A DNA stretch of 11,433 nt from Dehalococcoidales bacterium (GTDB lineage Bacteria; Chloroflexota; Dehalococcoidia; Dehalococcoidales; UBA5760), in assembly GCA_028717305.1 (NCBI GenBank), contig JAQUOC010000038.1:1-11433 (forward strand). The letters are read 5' to 3'. A program made the position numbers and the translations under genes. How positions within the stretch are numbered: the stretch's first letter is position 1; the number at the start of each line of letters is the position of its first letter. Below, piece by piece: positions 1 through 6,515 of the stretch. Under the pieces are notes generated by a model. It ran no database searches. It worked only from the letters and a program-made list of their open reading frames with translations, and had not been told where the DNA came from.

Positions 1-857
1 AGCATAATCTCTGCGGCGGCGGTACGCCCCGGCCGGTCGCACCGCGGCACGAGTTGCTGGCAGATTACGGCCAGCAGCAGGGAGGCCAGCCGTGTCTGCG
101 CCAGGTGGCGTTCATGTGGGGGAAATAGGTCGATCACCCTTTCCACCGCCTGGTTGGTGCTGGGGGCATGTCCGGTAGTCAATACCAGGTGCCCGGTCTC
201 GGCGATGGAGAGCACCGCGGCTGCTGTTTCCGAGTCCCTTACCTCGCCGACCAGGATTACGTCGGGGTCCTGTCTCAGTATGTGGCGCAGTGCGTCGGAG
301 AAGGAGTGGGTGTCGCTTCCCAGCTGCCGCTGTGTGATGGCGCATTTGATGTTGGAGTGAAGGTACTCGATAGGGTCCTCGATGGTGACCACGTGACGGC
401 CTTCGTTCAGATTCAGATGGTGTATCATCGCCGCCTGTGAGGTGGTCTTGCCGCTGCCGGTGGGGCCGGTGACTATCAGCAGCCCTCTCGGCTTCATAAT
501 GAGCTCCTTGTATATTCCGGGCAGCTCCAGCTCGTCGATGGTGGGGACATCCGGCGGCAGCAGGCGCAGGGCAAGGCTGATGGCCCCGCGCTGCAGGGCG
601 ACATTGCAGCGGAGCCGGCCGACGGTGGGCAGACTGTAGCCGAAATCGAGCTCGAGACGTTCGTGGAAGTGTTTCTTCTGATCGGGTGTGGTTATCTGGA
701 TAAAGGCCTGTCTGGTGTCTTCGTCACTGAGCGGGGCGATACCGTCAATGGTCTCCAGCTGGCCGTGAACCCGGACCAGCGGCGGGCTCGAGGTGACCAG
801 GTGCAGGTCGGAGGCGGCCAGTGATCTTGCTTTTTGAATCATCGAGAAGATATCCAC
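1..857 (-). CDS. pilT: PilT-type pilus retraction ATPase (partial, C-terminus cut by window edge)
   Basis: Hexameric cytoplasmic ATPase of the secretion-ATPase family that powers pilus retraction (family knowledge). 285 codons are visible; PilT is usually about 340-370 residues, so the last part lies beyond base 1. Visible motifs: the N-terminal AASDLHL signature (residues 14-20), Walker A GPTGSGKTT (131-139), Asp box VTIEDPIEY (157-165, Glu160 the likely catalytic base), Walker B DPDVILVGEVRD (197-208) and a His box GHLVLTTGHA (222-231). The His box ends GHA rather than the common LHT but keeps both His. The PilT-like CQQLVPR stretch follows near the edge. There is no MshEN domain or tetracysteine zinc site, which separates it from PilB. 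The start is GTG at 857: GGAG lies 7 bases upstream, and the previous gene's stop is 4 bases away. An in-frame ATG at 842 would still keep the domain. Last visible gene of the pilus operon. The presence of PilT argues for a retractile pilus rather than a plain type II secretion system. Confidence 0.95.
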   Translation of the reverse strand, partial: MDIFSMIQKARSLAASDLHLVTSSPPLVRVHGQLETIDGIAPLSDEDTRQAFIQITTPDQKKHFHERLELDFGYSLPTVGRLRCNVALQRGAISLALRLLPPDVPTIDELELPGIYKELIMKPRGLLIVTGPTGSGKTTSQAAMIHHLNLNEGRHVVTIEDPIEYLHSNIKCAITQRQLGSDTHSFSDALRHILRQDPDVILVGEVRDSETAAAVLSIAETGHLVLTTGHAPSTNQAVERVIDLFPPHERHLAQTRLASLLLAVICQQLVPRCDRPGRTAAAEIM

Positions 858-861
858 GTCT

Positions 862-2349
862 TTACTCCGCTGCCGTGGTTATGATGAGGAAGGTAAAGTC
901 GTAGACCATAATCTGCTCGATTTCCTCGTCCTCAAGTACTTCCTTGTAGTCGGCGATAATTGAGGAGACGATTACTCCGGAGTACCTGCCGCTGCTTCTC
1001 AGGTTCCGGGCGTACTGGAAGATGTCATCCTCTTCCGGAGCGGTACCGGTAACGATGACCCGGGGGCCGCTATGGTTGATGCCGGTCAGGTCGACATCGT
1101 CCGGCATCAGACCGACAATCCCGCTTAAGTCCCGGTTGATCTGGCTGCGGTTGGCATCGAGGTTGGCAGCAGTAGAGGTAAAAATACCGGCTTTGGCCTC
1201 CAGCGGGGCAATCTGCGGTTCTATCGCGGCGACATCTTCGTTGAGCGCGGCTATTTCTTCGCGCTGCTGGGGGATGAGGCTCTGGTTGACATTTACCTGG
1301 GAGCGCAGCGCCTCGTTTTCGGTCCTGATATCCTGGACCTGGAGCCAGAGCCAGAAGACCAGCCCGATGCCGATGACGATGCCGACCGGGGTGAAAATCC
1401 TGGCCAGCGATATGCCCCGGGGTTTTTCCGACTCGGGCAATGCGTTAAAGTTGACCAAGGAGAAGCTGCCCTCTTTCTCCGGCGGCAGGTTCTTCAGGGA
1501 GAGCCCGATATTGATCATGAACTGGCTGGCGTCAAAGTCTTCGGGGGCCTGCATCGGCGACGGCAGTTCAGAGACAGAGGTGTCTTTGCTGCCGGCAAGG
1601 AGCATCCAGCTTTCCGGTGCCTCGGCCAGGTCTCCGGAGACAAATATCGGCGTCGCCGGCGGCAGTGGTTTGTCCTGGTGGCCGGAGTTATAGAAGGCAA
1701 TCGTTCTTTCCAGTTCTTCGGTAATGGTCTGCATGCGCTCTGCCAGGGACTCGGCCTCGCCGGGGAGAGAGAAGCTGCGGATTACCTGGGGGACACGGTC
1801 TACCAGTATTGCGATATCAAGACCGGCGGAGCGGGCGTCGATGATGATGGCTTCCGGAGCATCGACAGTCCGGCAGAGTGCTAACGGGGCCAGGTCCATA
1901 GTGCTTGCCTTAATACCGGCCTTGCTCAGCGTCTTGAACAGGGCATCGGCGGTGTTCTGAGGAAAGGCGGCTAGGAAAACGCCGGTCTCACCGGGTGGGG
2001 CGGGAATGGTCTGATAGGAAAGGTAGAACTGCTCGAGGGGTGCCGGTACAATCCGGGCGGCTTCCTGGTTTACCGCTTCGGGTAGTATTGCCGCCGGCAG
2101 CTCGGGCAGGGAGATCAGCCGGTAGATGGAATTAAGGCCGCTTAAGCCGGCGGTGACCTTCTTTGCTCCTATCTTCTGCTGCTTGAAGAGCCCCCTGAGC
2201 TTTCCGGCAACCTGAGATTCATCGAGGATAAGCCCGTCACTGACCAGTCCCGGCTCCAGGGGTAGACTGGCCCACTTTTCCACCCGTCGGCCTCTGGTGA
2301 CCATCACCTTGATAGCGGTATCTTCGATAAACAGGCTGACTTCAGACAT
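862..2349 (-). CDS. pilM: Fused PilM-PilN (GspL-like) pilus assembly protein
   Basis: 495 residues. Residues 1-285 match the actin-like PilM fold: an N-terminal strand, then PLEPGLVSDGLILDE, SLPELP and NQEAARIVPAPLEQFYLSYQ, all typical of PilM. Residues 297-305 (LVNFNALPE) look like the INLLP peptide by which PilN normally docks into PilM. A transmembrane segment follows at 319-337, a coiled coil at about 338-385, and a PilN-type ferredoxin-like domain at about 408-465 (LMPDDVDLTGI ... VIVTGTA ... YARNLRSSGRYSGV). This is the domain order of GspL in type II secretion. It would link the cytoplasmic ATPase to the membrane alignment complex. The usual PilM nucleotide motifs (DIG near the N-terminus, DIGxxxT, GG) are not intact: the equivalent stretches read FIEDTAIKV, IIDARSAGL and LPGEAE, so ATP binding is doubtful. 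The start ATG is 2 bases after the PilO-like stop. I am sure of PilM homology and fairly sure of the PilN part. Confidence 0.88.
   Translation of the reverse strand: MSEVSLFIEDTAIKVMVTRGRRVEKWASLPLEPGLVSDGLILDESQVAGKLRGLFKQQKIGAKKVTAGLSGLNSIYRLISLPELPAAILPEAVNQEAARIVPAPLEQFYLSYQTIPAPPGETGVFLAAFPQNTADALFKTLSKAGIKASTMDLAPLALCRTVDAPEAIIIDARSAGLDIAILVDRVPQVIRSFSLPGEAESLAERMQTITEELERTIAFYNSGHQDKPLPPATPIFVSGDLAEAPESWMLLAGSKDTSVSELPSPMQAPEDFDASQFMINIGLSLKNLPPEKEGSFSLVNFNALPESEKPRGISLARIFTPVGIVIGIGLVFWLWLQVQDIRTENEALRSQVNVNQSLIPQQREEIAALNEDVAAIEPQIAPLEAKAGIFTSTAANLDANRSQINRDLSGIVGLMPDDVDLTGINHSGPRVIVTGTAPEEDDIFQYARNLRSSGRYSGVIVSSIIADYKEVLEDEEIEQIMVYDFTFLIITTAAE
865..868 (-). promoter_or_regulatory. 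Ribosome binding site deciding the pilT GTG start
   Basis: GGAG on the minus strand, overlapping the end of the PilM-PilN gene, with 7 bases to a GTG codon at 857. The ATG at 842 has no comparable site in front of it, so GTG is the better start. Confidence 0.6.
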
Positions 2350-2351
2350 GG

Positions 2352-3113
2352 CTATTCTTCACCTTCGTAGCTGTAGATGACGAGATTAATGGTTGCTGTC
2401 GCCGGTACGGCTTCCAGCAATACCTCCTCCTCTTCTTCCTCTTCCGTAGTTGTCTCCTCGGTCTCTTCCTCTTCCTCCGTCCCGGTTACTTCCAGCTCGG
2501 TGTAGGGCTCCGGCACGGTAATGATTACGGAATCGACCCAGGCCGTGGTGAAGTCATCCCCGGTAGCAATCGAGTCGAAGTAGCTCAGTATATCGTCTAC
2601 GGTCTGATAGATATAGTCGCGGAACTCAGCCACTTTTTCCGGGGCCGGTTCTATCGGTTGTCCCTCTACCGTGATATTGAAGTTGGTAACCGAATAATCG
2701 ACGGTATAGGTAATGCTCTTCGCCTGCGGGTCGGTCGGCTCGATGATAGTCTCTACTTCCAAAAGGTACGGTTCCGAGGCGGTCAGGCTGACGATATCCA
2801 GGTCCCAATCGTGAGCGATATCGAACAGGATTTCATCGTATTCGATGCTTTGGATATCGACGGGGAATACCTCCCGGCTCTCTCCAAGGGATGCGTTCGC
2901 TTCAGCCAGCTCGCTCTCGAGGAGGACAAACTGCTCTTTAAGGGTCTCTTTTTCCGCGGCGAGGTTGGGCAGTATGGTCTGGCTTAACTGAAGCTGCACC
3001 TTGAGGGAACGCTGTGCGCTCTCCGCCTCCGTTTTCATCTGGTTGACAACGAAAAAGGCGACTATAAAAGCGCCCACTATCAGTACTATCCGGGCCGTTC
3101 TACCCAGTTTCAT
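2352..3113 (-). CDS. PilO/GspM-like inner-membrane protein with acidic tract
   Basis: 253 residues. A basic N-terminus (KLGRTAR) precedes one transmembrane helix at about 8-24. Residues 27-80 are a likely coiled coil rich in Glu, Gln and Leu. The rest is an exported domain of alternating strands and helices (about 88-250), the usual PilO/GspM topology. By family knowledge PilO pairs with PilN to form the alignment subcomplex, and this gene sits directly before the PilM-PilN fusion, which supports the call. The order is inverted relative to the common M-N-O. A low-complexity Glu/Thr tract fills residues 212-230, just before the last predicted strand (ATINLVIYSY). AGGAG lies 6 bases before ATG 3113. 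A nearby ATG at 3117 is in another frame. Sequence similarity alone is weak; the call relies on topology and position. Confidence 0.68.
   Translation of the reverse strand: MKLGRTARIVLIVGAFIVAFFVVNQMKTEAESAQRSLKVQLQLSQTILPNLAAEKETLKEQFVLLESELAEANASLGESREVFPVDIQSIEYDEILFDIAHDWDLDIVSLTASEPYLLEVETIIEPTDPQAKSITYTVDYSVTNFNITVEGQPIEPAPEKVAEFRDYIYQTVDDILSYFDSIATGDDFTTAWVDSVIITVPEPYTELEVTGTEEEEETEETTTEEEEEEEVLLEAVPATATINLVIYSYEGEE
2424..2480 (-). repeat. Low-complexity Glu/Thr codon tract in the PilO-like gene
   Basis: A run of GAG/GAA and ACx codons encodes residues 212-230 of the PilO-like protein; the plus strand appears as a pyrimidine-rich stretch of ctc/ttc triplets. Such tracts can change length by slippage. 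Multiples of three would leave the frame open. Confidence 0.7.
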
Positions 3114-3128
3114 TCATTACTCCTGCCT

Positions 3129-4298
3129 TTAGCTGGTCTCCCAGGTGCGGACTGTGATTTCGTATCCAGTGTAGTTATCATCATCAAGGCCGGGGAAGTT
3201 AATATCCCCCTCGGTGGGAGCGACATAGTTTAGTGAGGTACCCGGCCAGAGCTCAACCGAAGCATCTCCGACAAGACATCCGTAGAAATCGTTGCCGGGC
3301 TGTAGATGTACCGTGCCCTCGATGGACATCAATGCCACGAAGTCTTCGCCGCTGATATTGGGCTGGTAGTTAAGATCACCTACCGCGATGATGCATCCCT
3401 CTCCGGAGGTGGTACAGTTTGGTTGAAAGTTGATGTTCCCTTCCGCGAAGATGGTCTGCCCGTTGAGCTGCATGGTGCAGTTCGGCATAACTTCGAAGTC
3501 TCCTACCTTACTGTATTGCGTGCCGACGTAGACTGTCCCCTCCAGCCTGGCTACTCCTGTTCCGGTAATGGTCAGGTTGCCTGCTGAGCAGATTGGGCCA
3601 ATCAGAACGGGGCTAACTTCAGTACCGCCGGTGATATCTATGGTGTAACCATCGGGAACGCAGGTCAGGCCATCCACGTCTTCATGATAATAATCAGAGA
3701 AATAGGTTGCGGTAGGCCAGCTGGGTATTGGTTCGTCAGACGTTTCGCCGTTAATTGTGACTTGATTGGGATTGTATGAAATCTCTCCGTTATACAGAAT
3801 ATCTCCGTTGATCACTACTCCGGGCATGAGGGTCACATCGCCGAGACTGGTAATAGCGTTATCGAGCAGGAAGGCGAAGCCACCGCCGAAGGTAACGTGG
3901 GACTCGATGGCGGTGTTGCCGCTGTCATCACTGGCAACGGAATCTATTTTGTAGATATCGTTCCCCTCGGCATCCTTTCCCGTGTACTCTATGGTTACGG
4001 TAATACTCTTGCCGTTCAGGTCTTCAATTGTATACTGCCACTGGTTGCCTTGCTCGCTGGGAAACTCGGGGAGACGCTGTTCCCGGGTTATCTGCCACAT
4101 TGCGTTCTCCACCCCGGCATCGGCGGCATAGTACTGGTCGGTTTTCCTCTCGTAGGTCTGGCCGGCCTTCAGCCCGGTACTCATGTGAGACAGCATCGGT
4201 GCGATGGTAAGCCCGCCCACCGCCAGCAGGATGAGGACGACAATCAGGACAACGCCACGCTCATTATTTAACTTACTCAGTATTTTCCGTATCATCAT
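3129..4298 (-). CDS. PilX/GspK-like prepilin with predicted beta-solenoid domain
   Basis: 389 residues. The N-terminus has a basic region and a prepilin-type site, NERG|VVLIVVLILLAVGG (cleavage after Gly15), then YYAADAGVENAMW (57-68), the PilX_N pattern usually written AfqaAEagl. Mature position 5 is Val, as expected for PilX-type proteins, which lack Glu5. From about 150 to 355 the protein is strand-rich with recurring xx(M/Q/W)P(N/G) turns: LMPG (157-160), VMPN (270-273), FQPN (291-294), YQPN (311-314), LQPG (332-335) and LWPG (350-353). The last five are 18-21 residues apart, which suggests beta-helix coils. Six cysteines (213, 237, 274, 295, 302, 341), all in the exported part, could form disulfides. 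It is much larger than ordinary pilins and, like GspK, is a candidate for the filament tip. The start is ATG 4298 or the adjacent ATG 4295; AGGA lies 3 or 6 bases before them, slightly favouring 4295. It lies 19 bases after the PilW-like gene. Confidence 0.8.
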   Translation of the reverse strand: MMIRKILSKLNNERGVVLIVVLILLAVGGLTIAPMLSHMSTGLKAGQTYERKTDQYYAADAGVENAMWQITREQRLPEFPSEQGNQWQYTIEDLNGKSITVTIEYTGKDAEGNDIYKIDSVASDDSGNTAIESHVTFGGGFAFLLDNAITSLGDVTLMPGVVINGDILYNGEISYNPNQVTINGETSDEPIPSWPTATYFSDYYHEDVDGLTCVPDGYTIDITGGTEVSPVLIGPICSAGNLTITGTGVARLEGTVYVGTQYSKVGDFEVMPNCTMQLNGQTIFAEGNINFQPNCTTSGEGCIIAVGDLNYQPNISGEDFVALMSIEGTVHLQPGNDFYGCLVGDASVELWPGTSLNYVAPTEGDINFPGLDDDNYTGYEITVRTWETS

Positions 4299-4317
4299 TT
4301 ATCCTACTGCCTGGCTA

Positions 4318-4878
4318 TCAACTACCGTCAGGTCTACGGGTAATCTCATATACCCGAGTCTCGCTCTGCTCCTGCAGTGAACCGCCGCCTACGGTAGCGG
4401 TTACCGTAAATGTTAACACAGGCGAACTGAAGCTGCAATTGGTCTTCAGAGGGTCTGTGTTAATGTATTTGGCGACATAGCTGGTGGCATCGGGATCCGG
4501 GTTGGCGGTTCTATTGGTGTAGTGCTCCCGTTTAAGGTTGGGCACCCCATCAATTTCTGCCAGGGAATAGACCACCTGATATTCGTTAGTACCCTCAAAA
4601 TCCTGCCAGATGAGGGTAAGGGGTAAGCCGTCGGCGTCCCCCTCGGCCACGACGGTATGGGCCGTCTGGGTGTCACGGGTTACCCAGAAGCCGGCGTTCT
4701 GTACCTGTCTTACCGCAATCTCGTGGTTGTTGTTGCGGTCGGTTTCCAGAATTACCTGCCGGGTTGCCATGCTGCCCACCGCGGCAATGGCGCCGCCGAT
4801 AGCGACCACTATCAGCATTTCAATCAGGGTGAACCCACGCTGGTTTTTGAGCATCAGCCTCGAAATTGGGGAAATCAT
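4318..4878 (-). CDS. PilW/GspJ-like minor prepilin
   Basis: 186 residues with a classic class III signal: NQRG|FTLIEMLIVVAIGGAIAAVG, cleavage after Gly15, with Glu at mature position 5 and a hydrophobic helix of about 20 residues. The following helix (VRQVQNAGFWVTRDTQTA) resembles the PilW/GspJ region that precedes the globular domain. The C-terminal half is strand-rich and ends VYEITRRPDGS. It contains one cysteine. By family knowledge such proteins are cut and N-methylated by a prepilin peptidase and help prime pilus assembly. The ATG at 4878 overlaps the preceding stop as ATGA, so translation is probably coupled. A second in-frame Met (residue 9, MLKNQRG) would give a more typical short leader, so the true start could be 24 bases later. 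It is the only one of the three prepilins here with the canonical Glu5. Confidence 0.87.
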   Translation of the reverse strand: MISPISRLMLKNQRGFTLIEMLIVVAIGGAIAAVGSMATRQVILETDRNNNHEIAVRQVQNAGFWVTRDTQTAHTVVAEGDADGLPLTLIWQDFEGTNEYQVVYSLAEIDGVPNLKREHYTNRTANPDPDATSYVAKYINTDPLKTNCSFSSPVLTFTVTATVGGGSLQEQSETRVYEITRRPDGS

Positions 4879-5288
4879 CGGTCTACCTTGTAATCCTCCA
4901 GAGTGAATACGGCTTCTTTGTCATTATGGTCAATCGTTACCGTTACTTTCTGTATGCCGTCGTCGCCGTCAAAAATCCCGTTGCTCTCGCTGTAGGGGGT
5001 TGCCGTATCCGGATCGAAGGGAATCACATCGAGGTCGATGCTGTAGCCGGCGGGGGTGCTTATTATTTCATACGTATCATGCGGGTCATCGGAATAATAA
5101 ATGTAAGACTGGTTTTTGATACTCTCCATCTGGCTTCTGGCCAGGCTCTCCGCGGTAGCCCGTTCGTCGCTTACGGCGACTCCCTTGGCTCCCGTGGAGA
5201 TGCCGCCGGCAAAGATAGCTGCCACTAACCCCAGTATGGCGATGGCGACCAGCACCATGATCAAGGTAAAGCCCTTCTCGCTTCTCAT
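4875..5288 (-). CDS. PilV/GspI-like minor prepilin with Met at mature position 5
   Basis: 137 residues. A short basic leader MRSEKG is cleaved before FTLIMVLVAIAILGLVAAIF, a normal prepilin helix except that mature position 5 is Met (codon ATG) instead of the nearly invariant Glu. The region ATAESLARSQMESIKNQ (about 44-60) matches the PilV/GspI pattern in which an Ala/Gln helix follows the signal. The C-terminal part is strand-rich and acidic. Position between PilC and the PilW/GspJ-like gene, with a 4-base overlap, fits the I-J-K order of minor pseudopilins. Glu5 normally helps recruit subunits into the filament and promotes N-methylation. GspK-type tip subunits lack it, so this protein may also cap or sit near the tip (inference). 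Start ATG 5288 has AGGA immediately upstream, though the spacing is short. Too divergent from known major pilins to be called one. Confidence 0.82.
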   Translation of the reverse strand: MRSEKGFTLIMVLVAIAILGLVAAIFAGGISTGAKGVAVSDERATAESLARSQMESIKNQSYIYYSDDPHDTYEIISTPAGYSIDLDVIPFDPDTATPYSESNGIFDGDDGIQKVTVTIDHNDKEAVFTLEDYKVDR

Positions 5289-5306
5289 TTCCTGTTGTTC
5301 CTGTTA

Positions 5307-6512
5307 TCAAAACTGATCGTATATCGAGTACATCGCGGTAATCAAGGCAATGGCGACGAAGGCGACTATCAACCCGATGATGATCGTCATTACCGGTTGA
5401 ATCATGCCCACGGCAGCGCTGGTCCTGTCTGCAGACTCGGTTTCATAGCTATCGGCGACGGTAGCCAGTGTTTTATCGAGGTTGCCGGTCTCCTCACCGA
5501 CACTAGTCATCTGCACCATCAGGGGAAGGAAGACCTTCCTCTTTGCCATCGGCCGGGATAGGCCCTCTCCTCTGAGCAGCTCACCCTGCACCCCGGTCAA
5601 GGCTTCCGCAACTACCTTGTTGGTTGCGCTGTAGACGGCAACGCCGATAATCTCAGGCAGGGGGATGCCGACACGGAAGAGCAGAGAGATCGTCCGGCAG
5701 CAGCGGGAGAGCTGATTGAGCAGGTTAATGCGTCCGATGACCGGTGCATGCAGCATAAACCTGTCCCAGCGGTACTTGCCCTGGGCGGTCCTGATATAGA
5801 CGGTGATGCCGCCGAATGCCACGATGATGCCGATCAGGACATAGAGCCCGTACTTTTGTGACCAGTCGCTGAAGGCGATGAGCATCCTGGGCAAAAGGGG
5901 CAGGTCCGAGCCCATGGCACGGTAGAGATCGGAGAAGTTTGGTAAAACAAAGGCGACCAGCAGTGACACCACAGCAATGGCAGTGATGAGGACAACCAGG
6001 GGATACATCATGGCACCCCTTATCTTCTTCTCGGTTATTGTCTCTCTTTCGATGTGGTCGGCCATCTGCCGCAGGACTACATCCGGGTTGCCGCCCTGCT
6101 CTCCGGCCGCCATGGCCCGGTAGTATAGCTGTGAGAAAGCACGCGGGTGCTTACTCATTGCCGCCGATAGTGAACTGCCGCCGCGAATATCGGAGATAAC
6201 CTGAGCAATAATCTTCTTGAGGCTCGAGTTGGTTACCTGGTCCTGCAGCAGTTCCAGCGAGGTGACAATATCAGTGCCGGACTCGAGTAGCAGAGCCAGC
6301 TGACGGGAGAACATTACCATCTCCGACGGCTTGATCCGGTTGAAGCGGGCAAACATCTGGTTTCGGTCAAAGAAGGGGACCACCTCTTTCAGGCTGAGTA
6401 CCTGATAGCCGCCGTAACCCAGCAGACTGGAGGCGGCCTCTTCGCTGTTGGCCTCAAGCTGGCCCTTAACCAGCTTTTTGTTTTTGGTATAGGCTACATA
6501 GGCGTATTTCAT
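5307..6512 (-). CDS. pilC: PilC/GspF inner-membrane platform protein
   Basis: 401 residues, the usual length for the family. It has an N-terminal cytoplasmic region (YAYVAYTKNKKLVKGQLEA, residues 4-22, the PilC/GspF opening pattern), a first T2SSF domain at about 62-184 and a second at about 265-387. Transmembrane helices lie near 170-190, 222-240 and 370-394. Family hallmarks: SRQLALLLESGTDI (69-82) and its counterpart CRTISLLFRVGIPL (272-285), and GEQGGNPD (137-144) matched by GEETGNLD (339-346). The protein couples rotation of the PilB and PilT ATPases to insertion or removal of pilins in the membrane (family knowledge). ATG 6512 lies 3 bases after the pilB stop, with AGG 7 bases upstream. 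Confidence 0.97.
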   Translation of the reverse strand: MKYAYVAYTKNKKLVKGQLEANSEEAASSLLGYGGYQVLSLKEVVPFFDRNQMFARFNRIKPSEMVMFSRQLALLLESGTDIVTSLELLQDQVTNSSLKKIIAQVISDIRGGSSLSAAMSKHPRAFSQLYYRAMAAGEQGGNPDVVLRQMADHIERETITEKKIRGAMMYPLVVLITAIAVVSLLVAFVLPNFSDLYRAMGSDLPLLPRMLIAFSDWSQKYGLYVLIGIIVAFGGITVYIRTAQGKYRWDRFMLHAPVIGRINLLNQLSRCCRTISLLFRVGIPLPEIIGVAVYSATNKVVAEALTGVQGELLRGEGLSRPMAKRKVFLPLMVQMTSVGEETGNLDKTLATVADSYETESADRTSAAVGMIQPVMTIIIGLIVAFVAIALITAMYSIYDQF

Positions 6513-6515
6513 CTT

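Noticed and set aside
1022..1693. Plus-strand open frame of 223 codons opposite the PilM-PilN gene
   Set aside because: Composition is Ser/Ile-rich without domain features; it mirrors codon bias of the real gene on the other strand.
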